Positions 8,036 to 14,213 of a DNA stretch of 23,770 nt are shown here, piece by piece. The stretch lies in contig CABTMH010000096.1 in assembly GCA_902485915.1 (NCBI GenBank), positions 1 through 23,770 on the forward strand. The letters run 5' to 3'. The position numbers and the translations under genes were made by a program. Numbering within the stretch: the first letter of the stretch is position 1; the number at the start of each line of letters is the position of its first letter. The DNA comes from an uncultured Oribacterium sp. Lineage in GTDB: Bacteria > Bacillota > Clostridia > Lachnospirales > Lachnospiraceae. Below the pieces are notes generated by a model, which was given only the letters and a program-made list of their open reading frames with translations, did not search any database and was not told the origin of the DNA.

Positions 8036-8291
8036 GCTGCTCCAGTTCCTCTCTCAGTGTATCCAGGGTCTCCTTCGTGATCGCTTCCTTAAACGACCGC
8101 TCCAGAGCCTTCCGCCGGAAGGCCTTCTCGAGGCACTCCGGATTCTTACAGATGTATGCGCCACGACCATTCTTCCGGCCGCTCGGATCGATCGAGAAGC
8201 TGCCCTCCGGCTCATGTACGATACGGATCAGCTCCTTCTTCTCTTTCTTTTCTCCACAACCGATGCAGGTTCTCTCAGGTACCTTCTTCAT
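8025..8291 (-). CDS. rnpM: YlxR/RnpM (DUF448), RNase P modulator family
   Basis: The 88-residue protein is a typical YlxR: RTCIGCGEKKEKKELIRIV near residues 7-25, DPSGRKNGRGAYICKN in the middle, and a Leu/Glu-rich C-terminal helix. In Bacillus subtilis the family member has been named RnpM for binding the RNA subunit of RNase P and tuning its activity. Cysteines at TCIGC and ICKNPEC are present. It starts five bases after nusA with a weak ribosome binding site, so it probably depends on translation of nusA. It overlaps ylxQ by 11 bases. Confidence 0.92.
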   Translation of the reverse strand: MKKVPERTCIGCGEKKEKKELIRIVHEPEGSFSIDPSGRKNGRGAYICKNPECLEKAFRRKALERSFKEAITKETLDTLREELEQLDR

Positions 8292-8296
8292 CTCTG

Positions 8297-9442
8297 TTAC
8301 TCGTTCTCATCCTCCGGAGCCGTCTCGTCGTATGCGATATCGTCCTCATACTCGCCCTCGGCGCCCTCACTCTGATAGTCGATACCCATCTCGTCGAAGA
8401 TGCCCTGCTCCTGTGCCTGGGACTCAGACTTGATATCGATCTTATAGCCGGTCAGCTTCGCACTGAGACGTGCGTTCTGACCCTCCTTACCGATGGCCAG
8501 GCTCAGCTGGTTATCCGGCACGATGACCATCGCCTCGTTGTTATCCTGATCGGCGATGACCGCGATCACCTTCGCCGGTGACAGTGCGTTCTCGATCAGG
8601 TACGCCGGGTTCTCATCATAGTTGATGATATCGATCTTCTCGCCGTGAAGCTCATCGACGATGGCGTTTACACGGGAACCGTTCAGACCGACGCATGCAC
8701 CTACCGGATCGACATCCGGATCGTTCGACATGACCGCCATCTTCGTTCTGGAGCCGGCCTCACGTGCGATCGCCTTGATCTCGACGGTACCGTCACGAAC
8801 CTCGGCGACCTCATCCTCGAACAGACGCTTCACAAGCTCCGGATGCGTTCTCGAGATCATGACACGCGGACCACGCGGCATATCTCTGACTTCTACGACA
8901 TATACCTTGATGCGCTCGTTTGTCACGAGGGTCTCTCCCTTGATCTGCTCGTTCTCTGCGAGATAACCATCGACCTTGCCGAGATTTACGATGACAGAAC
9001 GTCCGGTATCCCGCTCGACCGTACCGGTCACAACCTCCTTCTCCATGGAGTAGTACTCCTTATAGAGAACCTTGCGCTCCTCTTCACGGATCTTCTGTAC
9101 GATCACGCCCTTTGCGTTCTGGGTTGCGATACGTCCGAAGCTTTTCGAATCCACCTTCACCGGAACGATGGAGCCCAGCGTGTAGGCAGGATTGATCAGT
9201 CTGGCATCGGCGAGTGAAATCTCTGTGTTCTTATCGAAAACTTCCTCTACGACGGTCTTATCCGCGATGACGGAATAATCACAGGTGTCCGGATCTACGT
9301 TGACACGCACATTATCAGCAGAACCGAAGTGGTTCTTGCATGCAGTCTGGAGTGACAGCTCGATCGCCTCGATGAGAGACTGCTTCGAGATTCCTTTCTC
9401 CTTTTCCAGTAAATCGAGTGCTTCGCTGAGTTCAGTGTTCAT
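8297..9442 (-). CDS. nusA: Transcription termination/antitermination protein NusA
   Basis: NusA binds RNA polymerase and nascent RNA, promoting pausing, intrinsic termination and antitermination. The 381-residue protein has the N-terminal polymerase-binding domain (about 1-130, with the GRIATQNAKGVIVQKIREEER segment), the S1 domain (about 135-200, VTGTVERDTGRSVIVNLGKVDGYL), and two KH domains (about 205-345, with the GACVGLNGSRVNAIVDELHGEKIDI and SLAIGKEGQNARLSAKLTGY blocks). It lacks the C-terminal acidic repeats of enterobacterial NusA, as is usual in Firmicutes, but ends in a short acidic tail. Its ATG shares one base with the rimP stop (TAATG), with GGGAGGGG upstream. It is the second gene of the operon. 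Confidence 0.98.
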   Translation of the reverse strand: MNTELSEALDLLEKEKGISKQSLIEAIELSLQTACKNHFGSADNVRVNVDPDTCDYSVIADKTVVEEVFDKNTEISLADARLINPAYTLGSIVPVKVDSKSFGRIATQNAKGVIVQKIREEERKVLYKEYYSMEKEVVTGTVERDTGRSVIVNLGKVDGYLAENEQIKGETLVTNERIKVYVVEVRDMPRGPRVMISRTHPELVKRLFEDEVAEVRDGTVEIKAIAREAGSRTKMAVMSNDPDVDPVGACVGLNGSRVNAIVDELHGEKIDIINYDENPAYLIENALSPAKVIAVIADQDNNEAMVIVPDNQLSLAIGKEGQNARLSAKLTGYKIDIKSESQAQEQGIFDEMGIDYQSEGAEGEYEDDIAYDETAPEDENE

Positions 9443-9846
9443 TAGTTTTTACCCCTCCCGGTAAGTGTATCTTCATTTGTATCTTCATGGCTGTCTTCGG
9501 AATCTGCATCGGTGGTTTCATCGACCGCCGCTTCCTCCTCTTCGACATCCTCTGGAATCACATCTTCGTTGCCAGGCTGATCCTTGAATCCGAGCGAACA
9601 TACCTCCAGCATGTACTGCTCATCGATAAAATCCTCCTGGTCCAGCCATTTGGAAAGCCGTCTGGATACCTTCGCACAGTCGTTTACGGTCATGTCCACC
9701 TCATCGAGACGATAGATGAACGCACGCAGATACCACTCATTATTCTCATAAGTGAAGGTAACGCTGTCGACTCCGTAGCCCTCCTTCGGACAGAAGCTGT
9801 CGAGGTACGTTTTTACTCTTTCAGTATAGTTGCCCTTTGCCTGCAT
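9442..9846 (-). CDS. rimP: Ribosome maturation factor RimP, lacking the C-terminal domain
   Basis: RimP assists 30S maturation. The N-terminal alpha/beta domain is recognisable: YTERVKTYLDSF, NNEWYLRAFIYRLDEVDMTVNDC and AKVSRRLSKWLDQEDFIDEQYMLEV. The normal LEVSSPGLDRPL signature has drifted to LEVCSLGFKDQP, and the SH3-like C-terminal domain that should follow is absent. In its place is a tail of about 45 residues, mostly Glu, Asp and Thr. The length of 134 is short against the usual 150 or more. AGAGG lies eight bases before the ATG. It heads the nusA operon behind a leader hairpin and a plausible promoter. Position makes the identity firm despite the divergence. Confidence 0.9.
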   Translation of the reverse strand: MQAKGNYTERVKTYLDSFCPKEGYGVDSVTFTYENNEWYLRAFIYRLDEVDMTVNDCAKVSRRLSKWLDQEDFIDEQYMLEVCSLGFKDQPGNEDVIPEDVEEEEAAVDETTDADSEDSHEDTNEDTLTGRGKN

Positions 9847-9866
9847 CGAATTTTCCTCTAAACTTA

Positions 9867-9903
9867 AGTTAAAGGAGCGGGCGAAACGCCTGCTCCTTTA
9901 ACT
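9867..9903 (-). promoter_or_regulatory. Leader hairpin before rimP
   Basis: Arms 9867-9883 and 9887-9903 form a 17-base stem with one G-U pair in the RNA and an AAA/UUU loop. It lies between the predicted start near 9916 and the rimP ribosome binding site. The stem ends in CUCCUUUAACUUAAGUUU rather than a clean U tract, so it could be a weak attenuator or a 5' stabiliser of the long operon message. Confidence 0.6.
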
Positions 9904-9922
9904 AGTCAACAAATACTCTATA

Positions 9923-9951
9923 TTTATAGCACGGTCCTTCGGACAATGCAA
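9923..9951 (-). promoter_or_regulatory. Promoter of the rimP-nusA-infB operon
   Basis: On the minus strand TTGCAT (9946-9951) is followed after 17 bases by TATAAA (9923-9928), preceded by TGC as an extended -10. It is the only well-placed promoter seen ahead of rimP. Confidence 0.6.
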
Positions 9952-9968
9952 GGCTTTTCGCGTGATTT

Positions 9969-10007
9969 AGTCCGGGAGCCGGAGGGCAGCCCTCCGGCTC
10001 CCGGACT
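9969..10007 (-). repeat. Perfect 18-base-stem hairpin after the NSS transporter gene
   Basis: Arms 9969-9986 and 9990-10007 are perfectly complementary around a three-base loop. The arms contain GGAGCCGGAGGG, the core shared with other gaps in this window. It lies 28 bases after the transporter stop. The bases after it on the minus strand are AAATCACG, so there is no U tract; it may end transcription weakly or protect the 3' end. Confidence 0.8.
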
Positions 10008-10035
10008 GTGGCCCTTGCCGCGAACGATATCAGCC

Positions 10036-11412
10036 TCAGATCAGGCCCTGAATCAGGATGATGAAGATCAGTACCGGAAGGACGAACTGGAAATAAGGCC
10101 GGATGGCGGCCGGGAGTTTCGGGCCTTTGCCCTTATTACACTCTGCGAGGTAGTGATCGAAGCCCCAGCCCCACCTGCTCACACAGAACAGAAGGTAGAT
10201 GAGTGAACCGGCCGGAAGCAGGAGGTTTGATACGATGAAATCCTCGGAATCCAGGACGCCACGGGCACCGATGATATGGAGATCGGACCAGAGATTGAAG
10301 CCCAGGACGCACGGCACACTGGCGAGCAGCACGAAGATGCAGTTCAGGTATACGGCCTTCTTTCGCTCCCATCCGAAGTTATCGATGGAGGTCGAGAGCA
10401 GATTCTCGAAGACGGTGATGACGGTGCTGAAGCTGGCGAAGCTCATGAACAGGAAAAACATGGAGCCCCAGAGGCGTCCACCCGCCATGTTCATAAACAC
10501 CTTCGGCAGGGTCAGGAAAATCAGACTCGGACCGGCATCCGGCTGTACGTTAAAGGCGAAGCAGGCCGGGAAGATGATCAGACCGGACATGATCGCGACG
10601 AAGGTATCGAGCACGCAGATACGCGCAGACTCGCCGACCAGTGTATACTCGTCCGACATATAGGACCCGAAGATCTCGATGCATGCGATGCCGAGGCTCA
10701 GCGTGAAGAAGGCCTGGTTCATCGCGGCCGAGATCACGGAGCCGAGGCCCTTCAGCATGCTGCCGCCGCCCTGCTCTGCGACACGCGCGAGGCTCGGAAT
10801 CAGGTAGAAACGTGTGCCCTCCGCCGAGTTCGGAAGCGTCAGGCTGTGGAAGGCCAGTACGACGATGAGGGCGAGCAATGCCGTCATCATCACCGTCGTC
10901 ACCTTCTCGAGGCCCTTCTGAAGACCGAAGGAGCAGACCAGGAAGCCGACCAGTACGGTCACGACCATACTCAGCATCATCTCTTCCGGAGCGTTCATCA
11001 GCTTCGCAAAGACCTCATCGGCGGCTTCCGTGCTGATCCCATCGAAGACGCCCAGGACGAACTTGAAGAAGTAGGACAGCATCCAGCCGGATACCGTCGT
11101 GTAGTACATCATCAGAAGATACGAGCCGGCGGTCGCAAACCAGCCATGAATATGCCACTTACTCCCCTTCGGTTCCAGCGCCTCATAGGCGCGCACAGCA
11201 CTCTTATGCGATGCCCGTCCGACAGCGAGCTCCATCGTGAGTACCGGAATCCCCATGATGACCAGAAAAATCAGATAGAACAGTACGAAGATACCGCCGC
11301 CGTTCTGTCCGACGAGATACGGAAACTTCCATACGTTTCCGATGCCGATGGCACATCCGGCACTGACCAGGATGAAGCCGATGCGGGATTTAAAGCCTTC
11401 CCGTTTACCCAT
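10036..11412 (-). CDS. Neurotransmitter:sodium symporter (NSS) family transporter
   Basis: The 458-residue membrane protein belongs to the LeuT/MhsT-type NSS family, which couples inward Na+ flow to amino acid uptake. The first helix carries the family signature GCAIGIGNVWKFPYLVGQNGG (unwound substrate/Na+ site), and about eleven hydrophobic segments can be counted. The SFASFSTVITVFENLL segment is the expected TM8 with small polar residues that contribute to ion binding. The substrate cannot be told from sequence. The start has GGGGGG eight bases upstream. A terminator-like hairpin ends only 16 bases before the ATG, so expression may depend on read-through from the SARP gene or on a leader switch. 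A long hairpin follows the stop. Confidence 0.93.
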   Translation of the reverse strand: MGKREGFKSRIGFILVSAGCAIGIGNVWKFPYLVGQNGGGIFVLFYLIFLVIMGIPVLTMELAVGRASHKSAVRAYEALEPKGSKWHIHGWFATAGSYLLMMYYTTVSGWMLSYFFKFVLGVFDGISTEAADEVFAKLMNAPEEMMLSMVVTVLVGFLVCSFGLQKGLEKVTTVMMTALLALIVVLAFHSLTLPNSAEGTRFYLIPSLARVAEQGGGSMLKGLGSVISAAMNQAFFTLSLGIACIEIFGSYMSDEYTLVGESARICVLDTFVAIMSGLIIFPACFAFNVQPDAGPSLIFLTLPKVFMNMAGGRLWGSMFFLFMSFASFSTVITVFENLLSTSIDNFGWERKKAVYLNCIFVLLASVPCVLGFNLWSDLHIIGARGVLDSEDFIVSNLLLPAGSLIYLLFCVSRWGWGFDHYLAECNKGKGPKLPAAIRPYFQFVLPVLIFIILIQGLI

Positions 11413-11427
11413 AGTGTTTTCCCCCCA

Positions 11428-11507
11428 TAAAAAAAGTGTATCTGCTGTTCCATATCCGAAACATCGAAGGTAAAGCGATATTTCATATGAACAGAGACAG
11501 ATACACT
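11428..11507 (-). terminator. Intrinsic terminator between the SARP gene and the NSS gene
   Basis: On the minus strand AGTGTATCTG and CTGTTC (11489-11507, with a three-base bulge) pair with arm 11435-11450, and seven U follow directly. The loop is long and may pair further through CATAT/ATATG. It serves as the SARP gene terminator, 29 bases after that stop, but also lies directly ahead of the NSS ribosome binding site, so it could be an attenuator. Confidence 0.78.
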
Positions 11508-11535
11508 ATTCTATACAGTTTCTGATTATTTTGCA

Positions 11536-12804
11536 CTAACCATTTTCAACATTTTTCGTTTTATCCAGGACAGCCGGGATCTCGGCGAGCGATACGATGC
11601 GATAGCGAAGCTCTGCACGAGGTCCGGTCAGCTCCTTCAGCTTCCGTGCGAGGCGCTGATAGATGATGCTGCAGTCCTCCTTTTTCGTACCGATCAGCAG
11701 GAGCAGATACTGGCTCGAGCTGTACTTCGTAAACACATCGCCCTGGCGCAGTCCTTCATACAGTGCCTGCTTCAGCGCCTCGGCGCGTGCGTTCAGCTTT
11801 TCCGGATTCTGAATCGGCTTTCCCTCGTAATCGACGAGGGTACAGAGCATCATGAAGATGCTGCTGCCACGACGGGACATATTCCGGCGAAGTACATTAT
11901 AAACATCGATGAAGCTCGCGTACGCACAGTAGTAGGAACCGCTCCGCGGCTCCGGATCCTCACAGCTCTTCAGCGCCGCATCCCGCTTCAGAATATCCGC
12001 CTGGATATCTCCGATGTTCTCCGATACGACCTTCAGTTCCTCATAGATGCGGGCATAGCACTGCACGAGCTCATCCGGAAGTGGAACCTCCAGCTCGTCC
12101 AGATAGTAGCGGGCGGTTTTGTTATACAGCTCATAGGCTTCCTTCGTCTGCTTCTTCAGAATCAGCGCATCGATCAGCTGAATCTGCCAGCCGCTCTCCG
12201 GGTAGATCCGGGCTGCCTGGGCATACAGCTGGTGTAAATGATCATAATCCTGCTTTTCACGGTAAAAATCACCGAGGAAGCGCACCAGCTCATCATAGCT
12301 TTCCTTCAGTCGGATGGACTCGATGATGACCCAGTTTTCGATCGCAAAATCTGGCAGAAGCTCGCCCTGGTACAGCGCAGCGGCCTGCTCATAGAGGTCC
12401 GCCTTCTCTTCCGGTGCGGTGGCCACCTGGGCCCTCTGACAGAGCCGTCGGAAATCTGCGAAATCATACGAAAAGCGATAGCCCTCCGGCAGCTCCGGTG
12501 TATATACACCCTTCCTGCCTTCGATATAACGCTTCCCCGGCATCCCGCTTTTCTTCAGCTGCGTCCGCGCCTGATGAAGCAGATTATTCAGGCTGTTGTT
12601 TTCATCCAGCAGCTCCTTATAACCGAACACATAGTCGATCAGCTCCCGCTTCGCGATCCCGGTCTCATGGTGTAAGAAAACCACCTGGATCAGTTTCAGA
12701 AAATTCGCCTTATTGTTTTCTCCGAAGTAGAGCTGCTGCCCATCGACCGAAACAGCAAACTGCCCCAGCATCTGTACAACGATACGCTTTTCATCTGTCG
12801 GCAT
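11536..12804 (-). CDS. SARP-like regulator: winged helix, BTAD domain and GGDEF-like C-terminus
   Basis: The 422-residue protein starts with an OmpR-type winged-helix domain (about residues 8-108: VVQMLGQFAVSVDGQQL, then NNSLNNLLHQARTQLKKSG and RKGVYTPEL), as in SARP/AfsR-family activators. Residues about 112-260 are the helical bacterial transcriptional activation domain built of TPR-like hairpins (YEQAAALYQGELLPDFAIENWVIIESIRLKESYDELV is its typical core). The last 130 residues resemble a GGDEF fold that lacks the GGDEF signature: FMMLCTLVDYEG and GDVFTKYSSSQYLLLLIG sit where the nucleotide cyclase core would be. It is thus likely a binding or dimer module. There is no obvious target cluster beside it; the neighbours are a transporter and a metal exporter. 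The target genes are unknown. Confidence 0.85.
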   Translation of the reverse strand: MPTDEKRIVVQMLGQFAVSVDGQQLYFGENNKANFLKLIQVVFLHHETGIAKRELIDYVFGYKELLDENNSLNNLLHQARTQLKKSGMPGKRYIEGRKGVYTPELPEGYRFSYDFADFRRLCQRAQVATAPEEKADLYEQAAALYQGELLPDFAIENWVIIESIRLKESYDELVRFLGDFYREKQDYDHLHQLYAQAARIYPESGWQIQLIDALILKKQTKEAYELYNKTARYYLDELEVPLPDELVQCYARIYEELKVVSENIGDIQADILKRDAALKSCEDPEPRSGSYYCAYASFIDVYNVLRRNMSRRGSSIFMMLCTLVDYEGKPIQNPEKLNARAEALKQALYEGLRQGDVFTKYSSSQYLLLLIGTKKEDCSIIYQRLARKLKELTGPRAELRYRIVSLAEIPAVLDKTKNVENG

Positions 12805-12845
12805 ACGTTTTCCTGCCCTTCTCTTTCTGATTGAATATTCTTATG

Positions 12846-12851
12846 CTTATA
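12846..12851 (-). promoter_or_regulatory. Possible -10 of the SARP gene
   Basis: TATAAG lies on the minus strand about 40 bases before the SARP gene ATG, in an AT-rich stretch unlike the surrounding coding sequence. No convincing -35 is spaced at 16-18 bases, so the call rests on the -10 and context alone. Confidence 0.3.
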
Positions 12852-12907
12852 GTAGTCGGCTGACATCCAAAAGTAAACAAAAAATTAAAAACGCATCATT
12901 ATTTGAG

Positions 12908-12990
12908 ATTTTTACGTCACTATTCACACGTGTAGTGATCAGGCAGGAAGCCGGAGGGCAGCTGACGAGTGAGCACCAGCATTTTTACGT
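12908..12990. repeat. Intergenic repeat element flanked by 10-base direct repeats
   Basis: The 10-mer ATTTTTACGT occurs at 12908-12917 and again at 12981-12990, bracketing a 63-base segment. That segment holds TCACTA/TAGTGA arms (12917-12922 and 12932-12937), the shared core CAGGCAGGAAGCCGGAGGG, and CTGACGAGTGAGCA, which matches the related element at 21535-21590. GTGATCA and TGAGCAC near its ends pair imperfectly. It lies eight bases after the metal exporter gene stop. Confidence 0.55.
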
Positions 12991-12998
12991 ATCCGTCA

Positions 12999-13985
12999 TC
13001 AGAATACGATGCCCAGATACTCGATCACGAGTCCCCAGAATACACCGAGACCATACAGCATGATCGTAATCCGGAGATTCTCATTCGGATGATCATTCGT
13101 ACGGAACAGGACGAGCAGTCCGACGCCGGCACCGACCAGAAGACCGGCCATCATCTGTCCGGCATTCAGTATCCCCATCAGGTACAGCTGGGTGATACTG
13201 ACGGACGCTGCACAGTTCGGGATCAGACCGACGACGCCGGCCAGGAAGACACCGACGATTGGCTTTCCGGAGAGGAAGTGACCGATGGCCTCAGCACCGA
13301 TGCCCTCGACGAGGAGCGTGATGATCAGGGTGATGAAGAAGATGAAGCCGGTGATCTGAATCGTATGATGGAGTGCCGGCATCGCGATGCCCATGAAGCC
13401 CTTCTGATGATGGTGGTGTCCTGCATGCGCATGCTCGTGGTGATGCATCTCCTCCGTGGCATGACGATGTTCGTGGTCGTCTTCCGCCTTTTCCTCCTCT
13501 TCTGCCTCTTCATCATCGTCGCAGTCACAGTGCTCATGTACACAGAGATCGTGAATATGCTTCTCCGGTGCCTTCGTATGGCGGCCATGCCGCATGAAGA
13601 TGTCGAGCAGGAAACCACTGATGAGGCCCAGTATCGCTTTCATCGCCAGAATCCGCAGCATCGTCGCCGGATGTACGCCCTCCGAGATGAAAATCGGCAG
13701 CATCTCATCCGAGGTCGACAGGAAGACGGCGATCAGGGTGCCGACCGAGATCACGCCACCCGCAAACAGACTGGAGGCAGCCGCCGAGAAGCCGCACTGC
13801 GGCAGGATACCCACGACCGCCCCGATCAGCGGACCGAAGTGACCGGCCTTCTCCAGCATCCCCGTCGTATGCTTCTCTGCCTTATGCTCGAGGTACTCCA
13901 TCCCCATATAGGTGATAAAAAGGAACGGAATCAGCTTCGCTGTATCCAGTACAGCATCCAGAAGTGCATCAAGAATCATTTCCAT
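12999..13985 (-). CDS. Putative heavy-metal exporter permease, ArsP_2/10TM type, with His-rich loop
   Basis: The 328-residue membrane protein has about ten hydrophobic segments in two halves joined by a soluble loop. Each half carries a GxxPxC motif, GILPQC at residues 59-64 and GLIPNC in the second half, followed by an Ala/Ser-rich helix, which suggests an internal repeat. The loop (about 132-195) is packed with His, Glu and Asp, including HEHCDCDDDEE and HHHEHAHAGHHHH, a clear metal-binding stretch. The arrangement fits the ArsP_2 family, whose members are annotated as arsenic or manganese exporters; the His-rich loop favours a divalent cation, but this is inference. AAGGAG lies 12-13 bases before the ATG, with ATG codons at residues 1 and 3 both possible. 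It is probably a single-gene unit. Confidence 0.82.
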   Translation of the reverse strand: MEMILDALLDAVLDTAKLIPFLFITYMGMEYLEHKAEKHTTGMLEKAGHFGPLIGAVVGILPQCGFSAAASSLFAGGVISVGTLIAVFLSTSDEMLPIFISEGVHPATMLRILAMKAILGLISGFLLDIFMRHGRHTKAPEKHIHDLCVHEHCDCDDDEEAEEEEKAEDDHEHRHATEEMHHHEHAHAGHHHHQKGFMGIAMPALHHTIQITGFIFFITLIITLLVEGIGAEAIGHFLSGKPIVGVFLAGVVGLIPNCAASVSITQLYLMGILNAGQMMAGLLVGAGVGLLVLFRTNDHPNENLRITIMLYGLGVFWGLVIEYLGIVF

Positions 13986-14085
13986 CTAGTGTTTGTTCTC
14001 CTTTGTGTCATTCTTTATCGCTGTTCTATAGAATAACACAGGTGTCAACACGTAAATCATCATATGAACAAGCGAAAATGTGAAG

Positions 14086-14125
14086 CAGGAGCCGGAGGGA
14101 CGGAAAACCGTCCCTCCGGCTCCTG
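14086..14125 (-). repeat. Perfect 18-base-stem hairpin after pyrG
   Basis: Arms 14086-14103 and 14108-14125 are perfectly complementary around a four-base loop, and contain the CAGGAGCCGGAGGG core. It lies 74 bases after the pyrG stop. The bases after it on the minus strand are CTTCACATTTTCGC, with only a short interrupted T run, so any terminator role would be weak. Confidence 0.8.
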
Positions 14126-14213
14126 ACCACAAGATGACTTGCGAAGTGAAGCGTGATACCATCATACCCTCTGACACTGTTGCGAACTGACCACAAGATT
14201 ACTTGCGAAGGGA
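14123..14213 (-). repeat. Imperfect duplication of the pyrG 3' end
   Basis: Positions 14123-14149 and 14187-14213 match at 25 of 27 bases, 64 bases apart. The right-hand copy contains the last codons and the TAA of pyrG; the left-hand copy is noncoding, with TAA changed to TCA. The left copy directly abuts and slightly overlaps the 18-base hairpin. Confidence 0.75.

Noticed and set aside
12969..14036. Plus-strand frame opposite the metal exporter gene
   Set aside because: Its His/Asp-rich look comes from reading the His-rich loop codons in reverse; there is no ribosome binding site or domain.
14039..14050. Consensus TTGACA on the minus strand upstream of the metal exporter gene
   Set aside because: No -10 lies at 16-18 bases; the nearest TATAGA is only 12 bases away and GATAAA is 23 away. 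The promoter of this gene could not be assigned.
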